The position numbers and the translations under genes are program-made. From the NCBI RefSeq assembly GCF_000949865.1, contig NZ_JWJH01000013.1, positions 1 through 64,000 on the forward strand: a DNA stretch of 64,000 bases, in the 5' to 3' direction. The notes beneath the pieces are model-generated. The model searched no databases and was not told the origin of the DNA. It saw only the letters and a program-made list of their open reading frames with translations. Within the stretch, counting starts at the first letter, position 1. Every line of letters starts with the position of its first letter. This DNA is from Rhizobium nepotum 39/7. GTDB lineage: Bacteria; Pseudomonadota; Alphaproteobacteria; Rhizobiales; Rhizobiaceae. Below, piece by piece: positions 53,178-62,236 of the stretch.

Positions 53178-53977
53178 GCGGCAATGCACTCTGCCGGATC
53201 GACAATCTCAGCGTCCGCTATACGGCAGACGATGCACCCGCGTTGCAGGACATTTCATTGACGATCAGGCAGGGACAACGACTGGCGATCATCGGCGAAA
53301 GCGGTTCGGGAAAATCGACGCTTGCCAAAGCCATTGCCGGGCTTCTGCCTGCGAATGCGCGTGTTTCCGGCGATATTTCCTGGAGCCGCGACAGCGGTCT
53401 CTTCCCGGACAGGCCGATGCCGGGCCGCGATATCGGCTACATCTTTCAGGATACCGGCGCGACGCTGAACCCGGTTCTGACCATCGGCGAACAGGTGGCG
53501 GAAGGTGCCGTGCGGCATCTTGGCATCTCATGGAAGCAAGCGCATGATCTCACCCGTGACCTTCTGGAGCGGGTGCGGCTGCCGCACCCCTCGCATCTTG
53601 TCTCAGCCTATCCACACCAACTTTCCGGCGGGCAAAGGCAGCGTGTGGCGATTGCCGCCGCCATTGCCGCGCATCCCGCGATCCTGATCGCCGACGAAGC
53701 GACGAGCGCGCTCGACACGGTGAGCCAGGCCGCCATCGCCGTCCTGCTGGACAATCTCGTGCGCGAGGAAGAAAGAACACTGGTCTTCATCACCCATGAT
53801 ATCGGCCTCGCCTCCAGCCTTGCCGACGAGATCGCGGTTCTGCGTGGCGGGTGGCTGGTAGAACATGGCACAACCCGGCAGGTGCTTTCCGCACCTGCGC
53901 ATGACTATACGCGCGCGCTGCTTGCCGATTATCTCGATCTTTCCACGCCGCCGCTCATCAGCGAGGCTGTGTCATGA
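53174..53977 (+). CDS. peptide-type ABC transporter ATP-binding protein (DppD family)
   Basis: 267 residues. Walker A GESGSGKST near 39, IGYIFQDTGATLNPVLTIG, signature [15 protein letters not shown], Walker B ILIADEATSALD, H-loop FITHDIGLASSLADEIAVLR. It starts within the preceding stop (ATGA) and ends the same way. It is shorter at the C-terminus than typical DppD, lacking the cysteine-rich tail. Confidence 0.92.
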   Translation: MSGNALCRIDNLSVRYTADDAPALQDISLTIRQGQRLAIIGESGSGKSTLAKAIAGLLPANARVSGDISWSRDSGLFPDRPMPGRDIGYIFQDTGATLNPVLTIGEQVAEGAVRHLGISWKQAHDLTRDLLERVRLPHPSHLVSAYPHQLSGGQRQRVAIAAAIAAHPAILIADEATSALDTVSQAAIAVLLDNLVREEERTLVFITHDIGLASSLADEIAVLRGGWLVEHGTTRQVLSAPAHDYTRALLADYLDLSTPPLISEAVS

Positions 53978-54759
53978 ACGAAGCCCTTCTGAGTGTCGAA
54001 GACCTCTCGAAAACCTACCGGACCGGCGGACGCACGGTGGAAGCGCTTTCCGACATCTCCTTTTCGCTTCAGCCCGGCGAGACGCTGGGGCTTGCCGGCC
54101 CCTCCGGCTGCGGAAAATCGACGCTGGCGCGCATCCTGATGCGGCTGATCCCGGCCGACGAAGGCACTGTCAATTTTGAAAACCGCGACTGGCTTGCACT
54201 TGACGGCGGCGAACTGCGCACTGCACGACGGCATATGCAGATGGTGTTTCAGGATACGCACGGCGCGTTCAACCCGCGCGCCAGCGTCGAGGACGCCATA
54301 GGCGAGCCGCTGCGTATCCACCACATCGTCGAAAGACGCGAACGCCCGGCAGAAATCCGCCGTCTTCTCGACCGTGTCGGCCTGCCCGCCAGCTATGCCG
54401 GCCGCTCCGTCTTCAAGCTTTCGGGCGGCCAGCGGCAGCGCGTGGCGATTGCGCGGGCGATCTCGCTCAAGCCATCCCTGCTCATTCTGGACGAAGCGGT
54501 TTCAGCGCTTGATGTTTCCGTTCGTCGGCAGATTCTCGAACTGCTGGTGGAAATACAACGGGAGACGGCCGTTGCCTGCATTTTCGTTTCCCATGATCTC
54601 GCGGTCATCCGCGCCGTCTGCCACCGCGTCGCCATCATGGAGGCGGGGCGGATTGTTGAAATCGGCAGGACTGCAAATATCATTTCCGCGCCGCAATCTT
54701 CAACTGCCAGAACCCTGATCGAGGCTGCGCCGCGCCTGACCATCACCGCACAAGGATAA
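53974..54759 (+). CDS. peptide-type ABC transporter ATP-binding protein (DppF family)
   Basis: 261 residues. Walker [10 protein letters not shown] near 44, QMVFQDTHGAFNPRASVEDA, signature [15 protein letters not shown], Walker B LLILDEAVSALDVSV, H-loop FVSHDLAVIRAVCHRVAIME. Pairs with the DppD-type ATPase. Three bases separate it from the aminotransferase-like gene. Confidence 0.92.
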   Translation: MNEALLSVEDLSKTYRTGGRTVEALSDISFSLQPGETLGLAGPSGCGKSTLARILMRLIPADEGTVNFENRDWLALDGGELRTARRHMQMVFQDTHGAFNPRASVEDAIGEPLRIHHIVERRERPAEIRRLLDRVGLPASYAGRSVFKLSGGQRQRVAIARAISLKPSLLILDEAVSALDVSVRRQILELLVEIQRETAVACIFVSHDLAVIRAVCHRVAIMEAGRIVEIGRTANIISAPQSSTARTLIEAAPRLTITAQG

Positions 54760-54762
54760 GAC

Positions 54763-55881
54763 ATGCCCGCCCCTGACTACGCATTGCTTCTCGACCCGCC
54801 CGCCTTTCCCGCAGAGCGTTACGCCGTGCTGGCCGACCGGCTGGCGGGTTTGATGGGCACGAAGAACAACGTGCTGCTGATACAGGCGGAAGCCGTGCTG
54901 GCGCTTGAGGCGGCAGCCACCAGCCTCGCGCGGCCGGGTCTAAGGGCGCTCAACATCGTCACCAGCCCCTATGGCGCGTGGTTCGGCGGCTGGCTGGAAA
55001 GAGGCGGCGCCACGGTCCGCAACCTGACCGCCAGCCCCGCAAAGCCAATCGCACTTCACGAGGTCGAGCGGGCGCTGGACGAAGGCCCCGGTTTCGATCT
55101 TCTCGTCATCGTGCATGCGGAATCGGCAAGCGGCATTCTCAACCCCCTGCCCGCCATCGCGACATTGGCCAAAGACAGAGGCATCGTCACCGTGGTCGAT
55201 GCCGTCGCTTCCATCGGCGGCCATACCTTCGAGGCAGATCGGCTCGGCATCGATATCGCGGTCATCGGCCCGCAAAAGGCGCTGGCCGGCCCGGCCGGGG
55301 TGTCCGCCATCTCGGTCAGCCAAAAGGCATGGGAACTTCTTTCGCATGGTGCCGCACCGGAAAACTCCATGCTCTCGCTTCTCGACCAGAAGAAACTCTG
55401 GCTCGAAACCGGCCGCAGCGCGCTTCCGGGAACACCCGCCCCGCTGGAATTCTTCGCATTGGAAGCGGCGCTCGACCGGATCGAGGCGGAGGGTCTCGCA
55501 TCCACCAACGAACGCCACAAACGGGCAGCCTTCGCTACCCGCGCCGGTATAAGGGCGCTCGGCATCGGGGCGTGGGTGGAGGAAGCCCACGCTTCAGCTC
55601 TCGTTTCCACGGCAATATTGCCTGATACGGTCGAGACCGGTGCGTTTCTCGCGGCTGCTGCCGGACAGCAGGGGGCGGATATTTCCGGCGGTGTCGGTCC
55701 CGGAGCGGAACGGCTGATAAGGCTCAATCACACCGGCCGGCGCGCAAATCCGGATGCGGTGAAAGCCAATATCGCCGCCGTCTCAAGCGCCCTGAAAAGC
55801 CTTGGCCACGCCACAGACAGCGATTCCGCACTGGAAGCGGTCGAAAGAAGCTATTCGGAAGCTCCTGCGCGCCGTCTGTAA
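54763..55881 (+). CDS. class V aminotransferase-like PLP enzyme (alanine-glyoxylate type)
   Basis: 372 residues. The alanine-glyoxylate/serine-pyruvate aminotransferase fold is suggested by VVDAVASIGGHTFEADRLGI near 145 (PLP Asp), IGPQKALAGPAGVSAISVSQ near 172 (PLP Lys) and NHTGRRANPDAV near the C-terminus. It is translationally close to the transporter ATPase and so probably acts on the imported compound, for example an amino acid or phosphonate released from it. No symbol is justified. Confidence 0.8.
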   Translation: MPAPDYALLLDPPAFPAERYAVLADRLAGLMGTKNNVLLIQAEAVLALEAAATSLARPGLRALNIVTSPYGAWFGGWLERGGATVRNLTASPAKPIALHEVERALDEGPGFDLLVIVHAESASGILNPLPAIATLAKDRGIVTVVDAVASIGGHTFEADRLGIDIAVIGPQKALAGPAGVSAISVSQKAWELLSHGAAPENSMLSLLDQKKLWLETGRSALPGTPAPLEFFALEAALDRIEAEGLASTNERHKRAAFATRAGIRALGIGAWVEEAHASALVSTAILPDTVETGAFLAAAAGQQGADISGGVGPGAERLIRLNHTGRRANPDAVKANIAAVSSALKSLGHATDSDSALEAVERSYSEAPARRL

Positions 55882-56039
55882 CAGCGCAGATAAACGTTCA
55901 TTGCGTAAAATCCGGCACTGGCGGAACGTCAGTCACGCTATTGTTGTTAAAAATGGTAGACAAATTCCCCGGCCAATCTTGACGAAATCATGGCAACGCG
56001 CGAAACTTAACGTACTGTTAACTCGCGTGAAGAAGGGAA

Positions 56040-56234
56040 ATGGCCATGGTAGCAGGGTTCAACATGCTCTCCTTTGACCTCTTTGGCATTGGCCGAAGAA
56101 CGCCCGCCATAAACGAGCGGGTCGAGAAGGATTTGCAGGACAGGACGCCGCGCAGACCGGACGACCAGTCGAACGATGACGACCGTGACCAGGAATATGA
56201 ACTGTTCTTCTGGTCGCTTTATCCGGTAATTTGA
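56040..56234 (+). CDS. small hypothetical protein
   Basis: 64 residues from ATG 56040; ATG 56046 has the better spacing to AAGGG. The N-terminal third is hydrophobic (MLSFDLFGIGRRTP), the middle strongly charged (RTPRRPDDQSNDDDRDQEYE) and the end aromatic (LFFWSLYPVI). No family recognised. It lies alone between the transporter operon and the AraC gene. Confidence 0.4.
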   Translation: MAMVAGFNMLSFDLFGIGRRTPAINERVEKDLQDRTPRRPDDQSNDDDRDQEYELFFWSLYPVI

Positions 56235-56368
56235 ATTTGTAGCGGCAGCCCACAGGGACGCGCAATCCGGCGGCGATTCGTGTCGCGGATTCAAGACAAG
56301 GCGGCCTGCGGTTGTTCCGCCGGCATTGAACCTTGTCAAGAAGCGCCAGTTCATTCAATGATTGCCGC

Positions 56369-56875
56369 ATGCGCCGGTCCGGAAATGAAAACAACTCTGC
56401 CAACAGGGATTTGAAGCTGCTGCGCCGTCTCCTGCGCGCCAAGGATCATATGGACGCGGCACCACACGAGGCATGGCCTGTTTCGCGCCTCGCGAGCGTC
56501 AGTGGCGCCTCGCAGGCCCACTTCGCAAGATCGTTTCGAGATGCTTTCGGCATACCGCCTCACCGCTATCTGCTGACCCGCCGGGTCGAGCGTGCGGTGG
56601 CTCTGTTGCGCGACACGGACCTCCCAATCATCGAAATCGCTTTTGAAACCGGTTGGAACAGCATCGGCACTTTCGGCCGCATTTTCCGTGACGTGACCGG
56701 AGAAAATCCGAGCGAATTGCGGCGGCGGATGCGGATATCACCGGGTGATCTTGAACCGGTTCCCCATTGTTTCGTCAGCGCCGCGCATCGCCCCCATCTC
56801 AAAATGGCAGTTTCGGAGAAGCGCCGACAAACGGAAAGCGCTAGGCACGACGGGCGAAACGGAGATATCTCATGA
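56369..56875 (+). CDS. short AraC-family regulator (DNA-binding domain only)
   Basis: 168 residues from the ATG at 56369; a TTG 36 bases up is the only other start. Both AraC helix-turn-helix units are present: VSRLASVSGASQAHFARSFR near 38 and EIAFETGWNSIGTFGRIFRD near 90, joined by PHRYLLTRRVERAVALL, then GENPSELRRR. No ligand-binding domain precedes them, so any control must act through another partner or through level. Its stop overlaps the start of the VOC gene (ATGA). Confidence 0.88.
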   Translation: MRRSGNENNSANRDLKLLRRLLRAKDHMDAAPHEAWPVSRLASVSGASQAHFARSFRDAFGIPPHRYLLTRRVERAVALLRDTDLPIIEIAFETGWNSIGTFGRIFRDVTGENPSELRRRMRISPGDLEPVPHCFVSAAHRPHLKMAVSEKRRQTESARHDGRNGDIS

Positions 56876-57276
56876 AAAATGGTGTTCAGGTTGTCGGGCT
56901 TTACGTTCTTGATCAGGAAGAAGCACTGCAATTCTATGTCGAAAAACTTGGATTTCGTGTGCACACGGACGCACGCAATGGCGATTATCGTTGGCTGACC
57001 GTCCAGCACCCTGACCAGCCGGACTTTCAGTTGGGCCTGTTTCGGCCGCAGGCCCCAACCATTGATGACGCGACGGTACAGAACCTCATGGAAGCCGTGG
57101 CCAAAGGCGCAATGCCGCCGCTGGTTCTGGTGGTCGATGATTGCCAGGCAGCCTTTGACGCCATGCACAAACGCGGCGTCGAATTCACCCAGGAACCGAT
57201 CGCCCGCTACGGCTCAGTGGATGCGAGCTTCCGCGATCCTTCCGGCAATGGCTGGAAGCTCGTTCAGGCTCGATAA
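56872..57276 (+). CDS. VOC-family (glyoxalase/bleomycin-resistance fold) protein
   Basis: 134 residues. Two beta-alpha-beta-beta-beta modules: VVGLYVLDQEEALQFYVEKL at the start with WLTVQHPDQPDFQLGLF, then PPLVLVVDDCQAAFDAMHKR near 80 and a C-terminal SFRDPSGNGWKLVQ with the usual metal-ligand neighbourhood. Such proteins are lyases, dioxygenases or drug-binding proteins. Co-translated with the AraC gene, which likely controls it. Confidence 0.85.
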   Translation: MKNGVQVVGLYVLDQEEALQFYVEKLGFRVHTDARNGDYRWLTVQHPDQPDFQLGLFRPQAPTIDDATVQNLMEAVAKGAMPPLVLVVDDCQAAFDAMHKRGVEFTQEPIARYGSVDASFRDPSGNGWKLVQAR

Positions 57277-57283
57277 AACGCAG

Positions 57284-57313
57284 ATCAGCCCCGGGGTGAA
57301 CCCCGGGGCTGAT
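57284..57313. terminator. bidirectional hairpin between VOC and dehydratase genes
   Basis: ATCAGCCCCGGGG-TGAA-CCCCGGGGCTGAT, a perfect 13-base stem with a 4-base loop between two convergent genes. A run of seven A lies to its right and TAAAA to its left, so it serves best as a terminator for the minus-strand dehydratase and probably for both. Confidence 0.7.
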
Positions 57314-57345
57314 GAAAAAAAGAGGTCAGCCGAACCGGCCCTGCC

Positions 57346-59157
57346 TTAGTGGTTGTCGCGCGGCAGGCCCTTGGTCTGGGCGATGCGCTGATACTTCACG
57401 GCCGGTTCCAGAACCGCGCCGGTTTCCATCTGGCTGACGATGCCGCGCTGGATTTCCTGCCATGGCGTCTGGTGATCGGGGAACTTGAAACCGCCCTCGG
57501 CAGCCAGCGCCTCGTAACGCTTGGCGAGTTCCTCGCCGGAAATCAGGATATCGGCCTTGCCGCGACCCACATCGACGCGAACGCGGTCACCCGTCTGCAG
57601 GATCGCAAGACCGCCGCCGGCCGCCGCTTCCGGAGAAGCGTTGAGGATGGACGGGCTGCCCGACGTGCCCGACTGGCGGCCATCACCGATGCAGGGCAGC
57701 GAGTTGATGCCTTCCTTTAGCAGATAATCCGGCGCGCGCATGTTCACCACTTCCGCCGCACCCGGATAACCGATGGGGCCGGCGCCACGCATGAACAGGA
57801 CGGTGTTGGCGTCGATGCCAAGCGACGGGTCGTCGATGCGGTGATGGTAATCTTCCGGACCGTCGAACACCACGGCGCGGCCTTCGAAGGCTTCCGGATC
57901 GTTCGGGTTGGAGAGGTAGCGGTTGCGGAACTCTTCCGAGATCACGCTCGTCTTCATGATGGCGGACGAGAACAGGTTGCCGCGCAGAACGCGGAAACCG
58001 GCACGCTCCTTGAGCGGCTGGTCGAAGGGACGGATGACCTTTTCGTCCTCGATGATGGCGCCACGGCAGTTGTCGCCAATGGTCTTACCGTTGACGGTCA
58101 TCGCGTCTTCCTTGATGAGCCCCTGGGTCATCAGCTGGTTGACGACCGCCGGAACGCCGCCGGCATGGTAATAATCCTCACCGAGATATTCGCCGGCCGG
58201 CTGCAGGTTGACGAGCAGCGGCACATCTTCACCATAGGTCTGCCAGTCATCGACAGTCAGTTCGACGCCGACGTGGCGCGCAAGGCCGTTCAGATGGATC
58301 GGCGCGTTGGTGGAGCCGCCGATGGCCGAGTTAACGCGGATGGCGTTGATGAAGGCATCCTTGGTCATGATGTCAGACGGCTTCAGGTCTTCCTTGACCA
58401 TTTCGACGATGCGCAGGCCAGTGAGATAGGAAATTTCCTGACGGTCGCGGTAAGGCGCCGGAATAGCGGCGGAACCCGGAAGCTGCATGCCGAGCGCTTC
58501 GGCGAGCGAGTTCATCGTCGTCGCCGTACCCATGGTGTTGCAATAACCGGTGGAGGGCGCGGACGAGGCGACGAGTTTGACGAAGCCCTGATAATCGATC
58601 TCGCCCTTGGCCAGAAGTTCGCGCGCCTTCCAGACAATGGTGCCGGAACCGGTGCGCTCGCCACGGAACCAGCCGTTCAGCATCGGGCCGACGGAAAGGG
58701 CGATGGCCGGAATGTTGACGGTGGCCGCCGCCATAAGACAGGCAGGCGTGGTCTTGTCGCAGCCGATGGTCAGAACAACGCCGTCGAGCGGATAGCCGTA
58801 AAGCACTTCCACGAGGCCGAGGTATGCGAGATTGCGGTCAAGACCCGCTGTCGGGCGCTTGCCGGTTTCCTGGATCGGATGCACCGGAAATTCGATGGCG
58901 ATGCCGCCCGCTTCACGGATGCCTTCGCGCAGGCGATGCGCCAGCTCCAGATGGTGGCGGTTGCAGGGCGAAAGGTCCGAGCCGGTCTGCGCAATGCCGA
59001 TGATCGGGCGGTCGGACTGAAGCTCGGCCTGGCTCAGACCGAAATTCATGTAACGCTCGAGATAAAGCGCCGTCATATCCGCATTGGCGGGGTTGTCAAA
59101 CCACGCGCGCGAACGAAGCTTGCCTTGGGTTGCGGGCAGATTGTCGGATTTGGTCAT
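57346..59157 (-). CDS. IlvD/Edd-family sugar-acid dehydratase
   Basis: 603 residues from the ATG at 59157 with GGAG eight bases upstream. Family signatures: [20 protein letters not shown] near 63, [20 protein letters not shown] near 130 and [20 protein letters not shown] near 200, whose cysteines hold the Fe-S cluster, then [14 protein letters not shown] near 385. It belongs to the arabonate/xylonate/galactonate-type branch rather than the isoleucine-valine IlvD, judged by sequence style and by its divergence from a sugar importer. It converts an aldonate to its 2-keto-3-deoxy product in the cytoplasm. Confidence 0.88.
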   Translation of the reverse strand: MTKSDNLPATQGKLRSRAWFDNPANADMTALYLERYMNFGLSQAELQSDRPIIGIAQTGSDLSPCNRHHLELAHRLREGIREAGGIAIEFPVHPIQETGKRPTAGLDRNLAYLGLVEVLYGYPLDGVVLTIGCDKTTPACLMAAATVNIPAIALSVGPMLNGWFRGERTGSGTIVWKARELLAKGEIDYQGFVKLVASSAPSTGYCNTMGTATTMNSLAEALGMQLPGSAAIPAPYRDRQEISYLTGLRIVEMVKEDLKPSDIMTKDAFINAIRVNSAIGGSTNAPIHLNGLARHVGVELTVDDWQTYGEDVPLLVNLQPAGEYLGEDYYHAGGVPAVVNQLMTQGLIKEDAMTVNGKTIGDNCRGAIIEDEKVIRPFDQPLKERAGFRVLRGNLFSSAIMKTSVISEEFRNRYLSNPNDPEAFEGRAVVFDGPEDYHHRIDDPSLGIDANTVLFMRGAGPIGYPGAAEVVNMRAPDYLLKEGINSLPCIGDGRQSGTSGSPSILNASPEAAAGGGLAILQTGDRVRVDVGRGKADILISGEELAKRYEALAAEGGFKFPDHQTPWQEIQRGIVSQMETGAVLEPAVKYQRIAQTKGLPRDNH

Positions 59158-59677
59158 GATGCGGTCTCCAGCCGGAAGTGGCCAACGGTAAAATATTACG
59201 AAATGCGACAAGCTTATGTTGTGCGCAAGGAAAATGGAATCAGCGTCTCGGAATCACGCATAACCGACAGAGCAGGCCCAGACGAGTGAATTGGGGCTGT
59301 TCTTCAGTTTTAGCCGAATATTTTTCGGTGCTTACGACCATACCGGCGCTGCGCAACGACCTCTCCCTCCCTGCCTTGCCGGATTGCGGCTGGCCCCGTG
59401 GCCCCACAATCCGTCACGACCTGACTTGCATATTTGTATTACTATTAGATAGCGTCGCGGCCTGTCAAGCCGGATCAGGGCTCATTATGGGCTGGTTCCG
59501 AGAGATGGAAAAATAAGAAGAATTTTCATAAGCAATTGATTTATTACAGCATATTATCAATATCCAATAGAGCGGATGTGATACGAATTGAAAATCCGCT
59601 AAAAAACCCCTTTTCAAGAGTATTACTATATGCTCATAGTGACGCCGTCACGCTGACATCATTTCTGGGAGGATAAG
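59158..59677. promoter_or_regulatory. divergent promoter region of dehydratase and sugar importer
   Basis: 520 bases without a supported gene. GTATTACTAT occurs twice (59436-59445 and 59620-59629) as a direct repeat 184 bases apart; CCGAA-TATTT-TTCGG is near 59308. The right end (59520-59630) is very AT-rich and is the likely ytfQ promoter. The 10-mer is a candidate regulator half-site. Confidence 0.45.
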
Positions 59678-60637
59678 ATGAGAAAAGCTCTTGCGGCAAT
59701 CACTGTCGCCGTTTCCGCATGCCTTGCATCCAGTGTTTCCGCACAATCGCTGACCGTCGGCTTCTCGCAGATCGGCTCCGAATCTGGATGGCGCGCCGCT
59801 GAAACCACCGTCACCAAACAGCAGGCCGAAAAGCGCGGCGTCACGCTGAAATTCGCCGACGCACAGCAGAAGCAGGAAAATCAGATCAAAGCCGTTCGCG
59901 GCTTCATCGCGCAGGGCGTCGATGCGATCCTGATCGCACCTGTCGTCGCAACCGGCTGGGACGCCGTGCTGAAGGAAGCAAAGGAAGAAAAAATCCCCGT
60001 CATCCTGCTCGATCGCCAGATCGAGGCTCCGGACGATCTTTATCTGACTGCGGTCACCTCGGATCAGGTACATGAAGGCAAGGTCGCCGGCGACTGGCTC
60101 GTCAAGGATGTCGGCGCGAAGGACTGCAAGGTCGTCGAGTTGCAGGGTACGACCGGTTCTTCGCCTGCCATCAACCGCAAGAAGGGCTTCGAGGAAGCCA
60201 TCGCTTCGCACAAGAACATCAAGATCGTGCGCTCGCAGACGGGTGACTTCACCCGGACCAAGGGCAAGGAAGTGATGGAAAGCTTCATCAAGGCCGAAGG
60301 CGGCGGCAAGGATATCTGTGCCGTGTACGCCCATAATGACGACATGGCCGTCGGCGCGATCCAGGCGATCAAGGAAGCCGGCCTGAAGCCCGGAAGCGAC
60401 ATCAAGGTCGTGTCCATCGACGCCGTGCCTGACATCTTCAAGGCTATGGCCGCCGGCGAAGCCAATGCGACGGTGGAACTGACGCCAGACATGGCCGGCC
60501 CGGCTTTCGACGCTCTCGAAGCCTATCTGAAAGACAAGAAGGCACCGCCGAAGTGGATTCAGACCGAATCCAAGCTCTACACAGCGTCTGACGACCCGAT
60601 GAAGGTCTACGAGGCGAAGAAGGGTCTGGGTTACTAA
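59678..60637 (+). CDS. ytfQ: galactofuranose-type ABC transporter binding protein
   Basis: 319 residues. Signal peptide ends near VSAQS. The mature start LTVGFSQIGSESGWRAAET, VRGFIAQGVDAILIAPV near 70 and ELQGTTGSSPAINRKKGFEE near 155 closely recall YtfQ, the galactofuranose-binding protein of enteric bacteria. GGGAGG precedes the ATG. First gene of a ytfQ-ytfR-ytfT-yjfF operon. The true sugar could be a related pentose or hexose. Confidence 0.88.
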   Translation: MRKALAAITVAVSACLASSVSAQSLTVGFSQIGSESGWRAAETTVTKQQAEKRGVTLKFADAQQKQENQIKAVRGFIAQGVDAILIAPVVATGWDAVLKEAKEEKIPVILLDRQIEAPDDLYLTAVTSDQVHEGKVAGDWLVKDVGAKDCKVVELQGTTGSSPAINRKKGFEEAIASHKNIKIVRSQTGDFTRTKGKEVMESFIKAEGGGKDICAVYAHNDDMAVGAIQAIKEAGLKPGSDIKVVSIDAVPDIFKAMAAGEANATVELTPDMAGPAFDALEAYLKDKKAPPKWIQTESKLYTASDDPMKVYEAKKGLGY

Positions 60638-60712
60638 TAACCTTTTCTTCGGAAGGAGCGGCGCGTCATGCGCGCCGCCCCATCACAGCTTCTTTCATGC
60701 AGGGCCTGCGCA

Positions 60713-62236
60713 ATGTCCGAAACGGCACCACTTCTGGAAGCACACGCCATCGGTAAATCCTTTTTGGGGATCACGGCGCTGGACGGCGTCGATTTTTCGC
60801 TCGGGCGCGGTGAAATCCACGCGCTTCTCGGCGAAAACGGCGCGGGCAAATCAACACTCATCAAAATACTGACCGGCGTTTACCACCGCGACAGCGGCTC
60901 GATCTTTCTGGAGGGCGGCGAGATATCGCCCACCAATGTTGGCGAGGCGCAGGCGCTTGGCATCGGCACGGTCTATCAGGAAGTGAACCTTCTCGAAAAC
61001 CTGACCGTTGCCGAAAATCTCTTTCTCGGCCGCCAGCCACACCGCTTCGGGTTGATCGACCGGGCCTCGATGCAGAGACAGTCGCAGGCGCTGCTTTCCC
61101 AATACGGGCTTTCGATCGACGTCAACGCCCTGCTTTCCAGCTATTCCGTCGCCATCCGCCAGATCATCGCCATCGCCCGCGCCGTCGATCTTTCCGGCAA
61201 GGTCCTGGTGCTGGATGAGCCGACGGCCAGCCTTGATGCCCATGAGGTCGAGATGCTGTTCGGCGTGCTGAGGAACTTGCGCGCGCGCGGCATCGGCATC
61301 GTCATCATCACCCACTTCCTCAACCAGGTCTACGATATCGCCGACCGGGTAACGGTTTTGCGCAATGGCCGCCTCGTCGGTACGCGCGACATCGGCAACC
61401 TGCCGAGGTCCGAACTCATCGCGATGATGCTGGGCCGCGAGCTTCAGCACATCACCCACGAACATCAGGCGACTGACGATACGGTTGCCGAGGGCGAACC
61501 GCCGATCCGTTTCGAAGGCTACGGAAAACGCGGCAGCATCGCCCCTTTCGATCTCGACATACGCCCCGGCGAGATCGTCGGTGTCGCCGGTCTTTTGGGC
61601 TCGGGCCGAACCGAAACGGCTTTCCTGCTGTTCGGCATCGACAAGCCCGATACCGGCAAGGCCACGATAGACGGAAAGACCGTCGCTCTTTCTTCGCCAG
61701 AAGCCGCGATCACCGCCGGCTTCGGTTTCTGCCCTGAGGAGCGCAAGACGGACGGTATCATCGGCGACTTTTCCGTGACCGACAATATTGCGCTGGCGCT
61801 TCAGGCCCGTCAGGGCTGGGCGCGGCCGCTTTCGCGCCGGCAGAAGGTGGAACTTGCCGAAAGCTTCATCAAATCGCTCGACATCCGCCCAGCCGATCCC
61901 GAGCGGCCGATAAAATTCCTGTCCGGCGGCAACCAGCAGAAGGCCATTCTGGCGCGCTGGCTCGCCACCCACCCCCGGCTTCTGATCCTCGATGAGCCGA
62001 CCCGCGGCATCGATATCGGCGCCCATGCGGAAATCCTCAAAATGATCGAAAAACTCTGTACCGAGGGTATGTCGCTTGTGGTCATCTCATCCGAACTGGA
62101 AGAACTGACTGCCGTTGCCCACCGCGTCGTCGTGCTGTCGGACCGCCGCCATGTCGGCGAATTGAAGGGTAGCGATGTAACCGCCGACAACATCATGCGG
62201 GCGATTGCGGATGCTGCCCGCACGGAGGCGGCGTGA
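60713..62236 (+). CDS. ytfR: galactofuranose-type ABC transporter ATP-binding protein
   Basis: 507 residues from the ATG at 60713 (MSETAPLLEA); the frame is open 45 bases further. First domain Walker A GENGAGKST near 41, Walker B VLVLDEPTASLD; second domain P-loop-like GLLGSGRTE near 295, signature LSGGNQQKAILARWL, LLILDEPTRGIDIG. Tandem CUT2 ATPase. Its stop overlaps the ytfT start (ATGA). Confidence 0.9.
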   Translation: MSETAPLLEAHAIGKSFLGITALDGVDFSLGRGEIHALLGENGAGKSTLIKILTGVYHRDSGSIFLEGGEISPTNVGEAQALGIGTVYQEVNLLENLTVAENLFLGRQPHRFGLIDRASMQRQSQALLSQYGLSIDVNALLSSYSVAIRQIIAIARAVDLSGKVLVLDEPTASLDAHEVEMLFGVLRNLRARGIGIVIITHFLNQVYDIADRVTVLRNGRLVGTRDIGNLPRSELIAMMLGRELQHITHEHQATDDTVAEGEPPIRFEGYGKRGSIAPFDLDIRPGEIVGVAGLLGSGRTETAFLLFGIDKPDTGKATIDGKTVALSSPEAAITAGFGFCPEERKTDGIIGDFSVTDNIALALQARQGWARPLSRRQKVELAESFIKSLDIRPADPERPIKFLSGGNQQKAILARWLATHPRLLILDEPTRGIDIGAHAEILKMIEKLCTEGMSLVVISSELEELTAVAHRVVVLSDRRHVGELKGSDVTADNIMRAIADAARTEAA

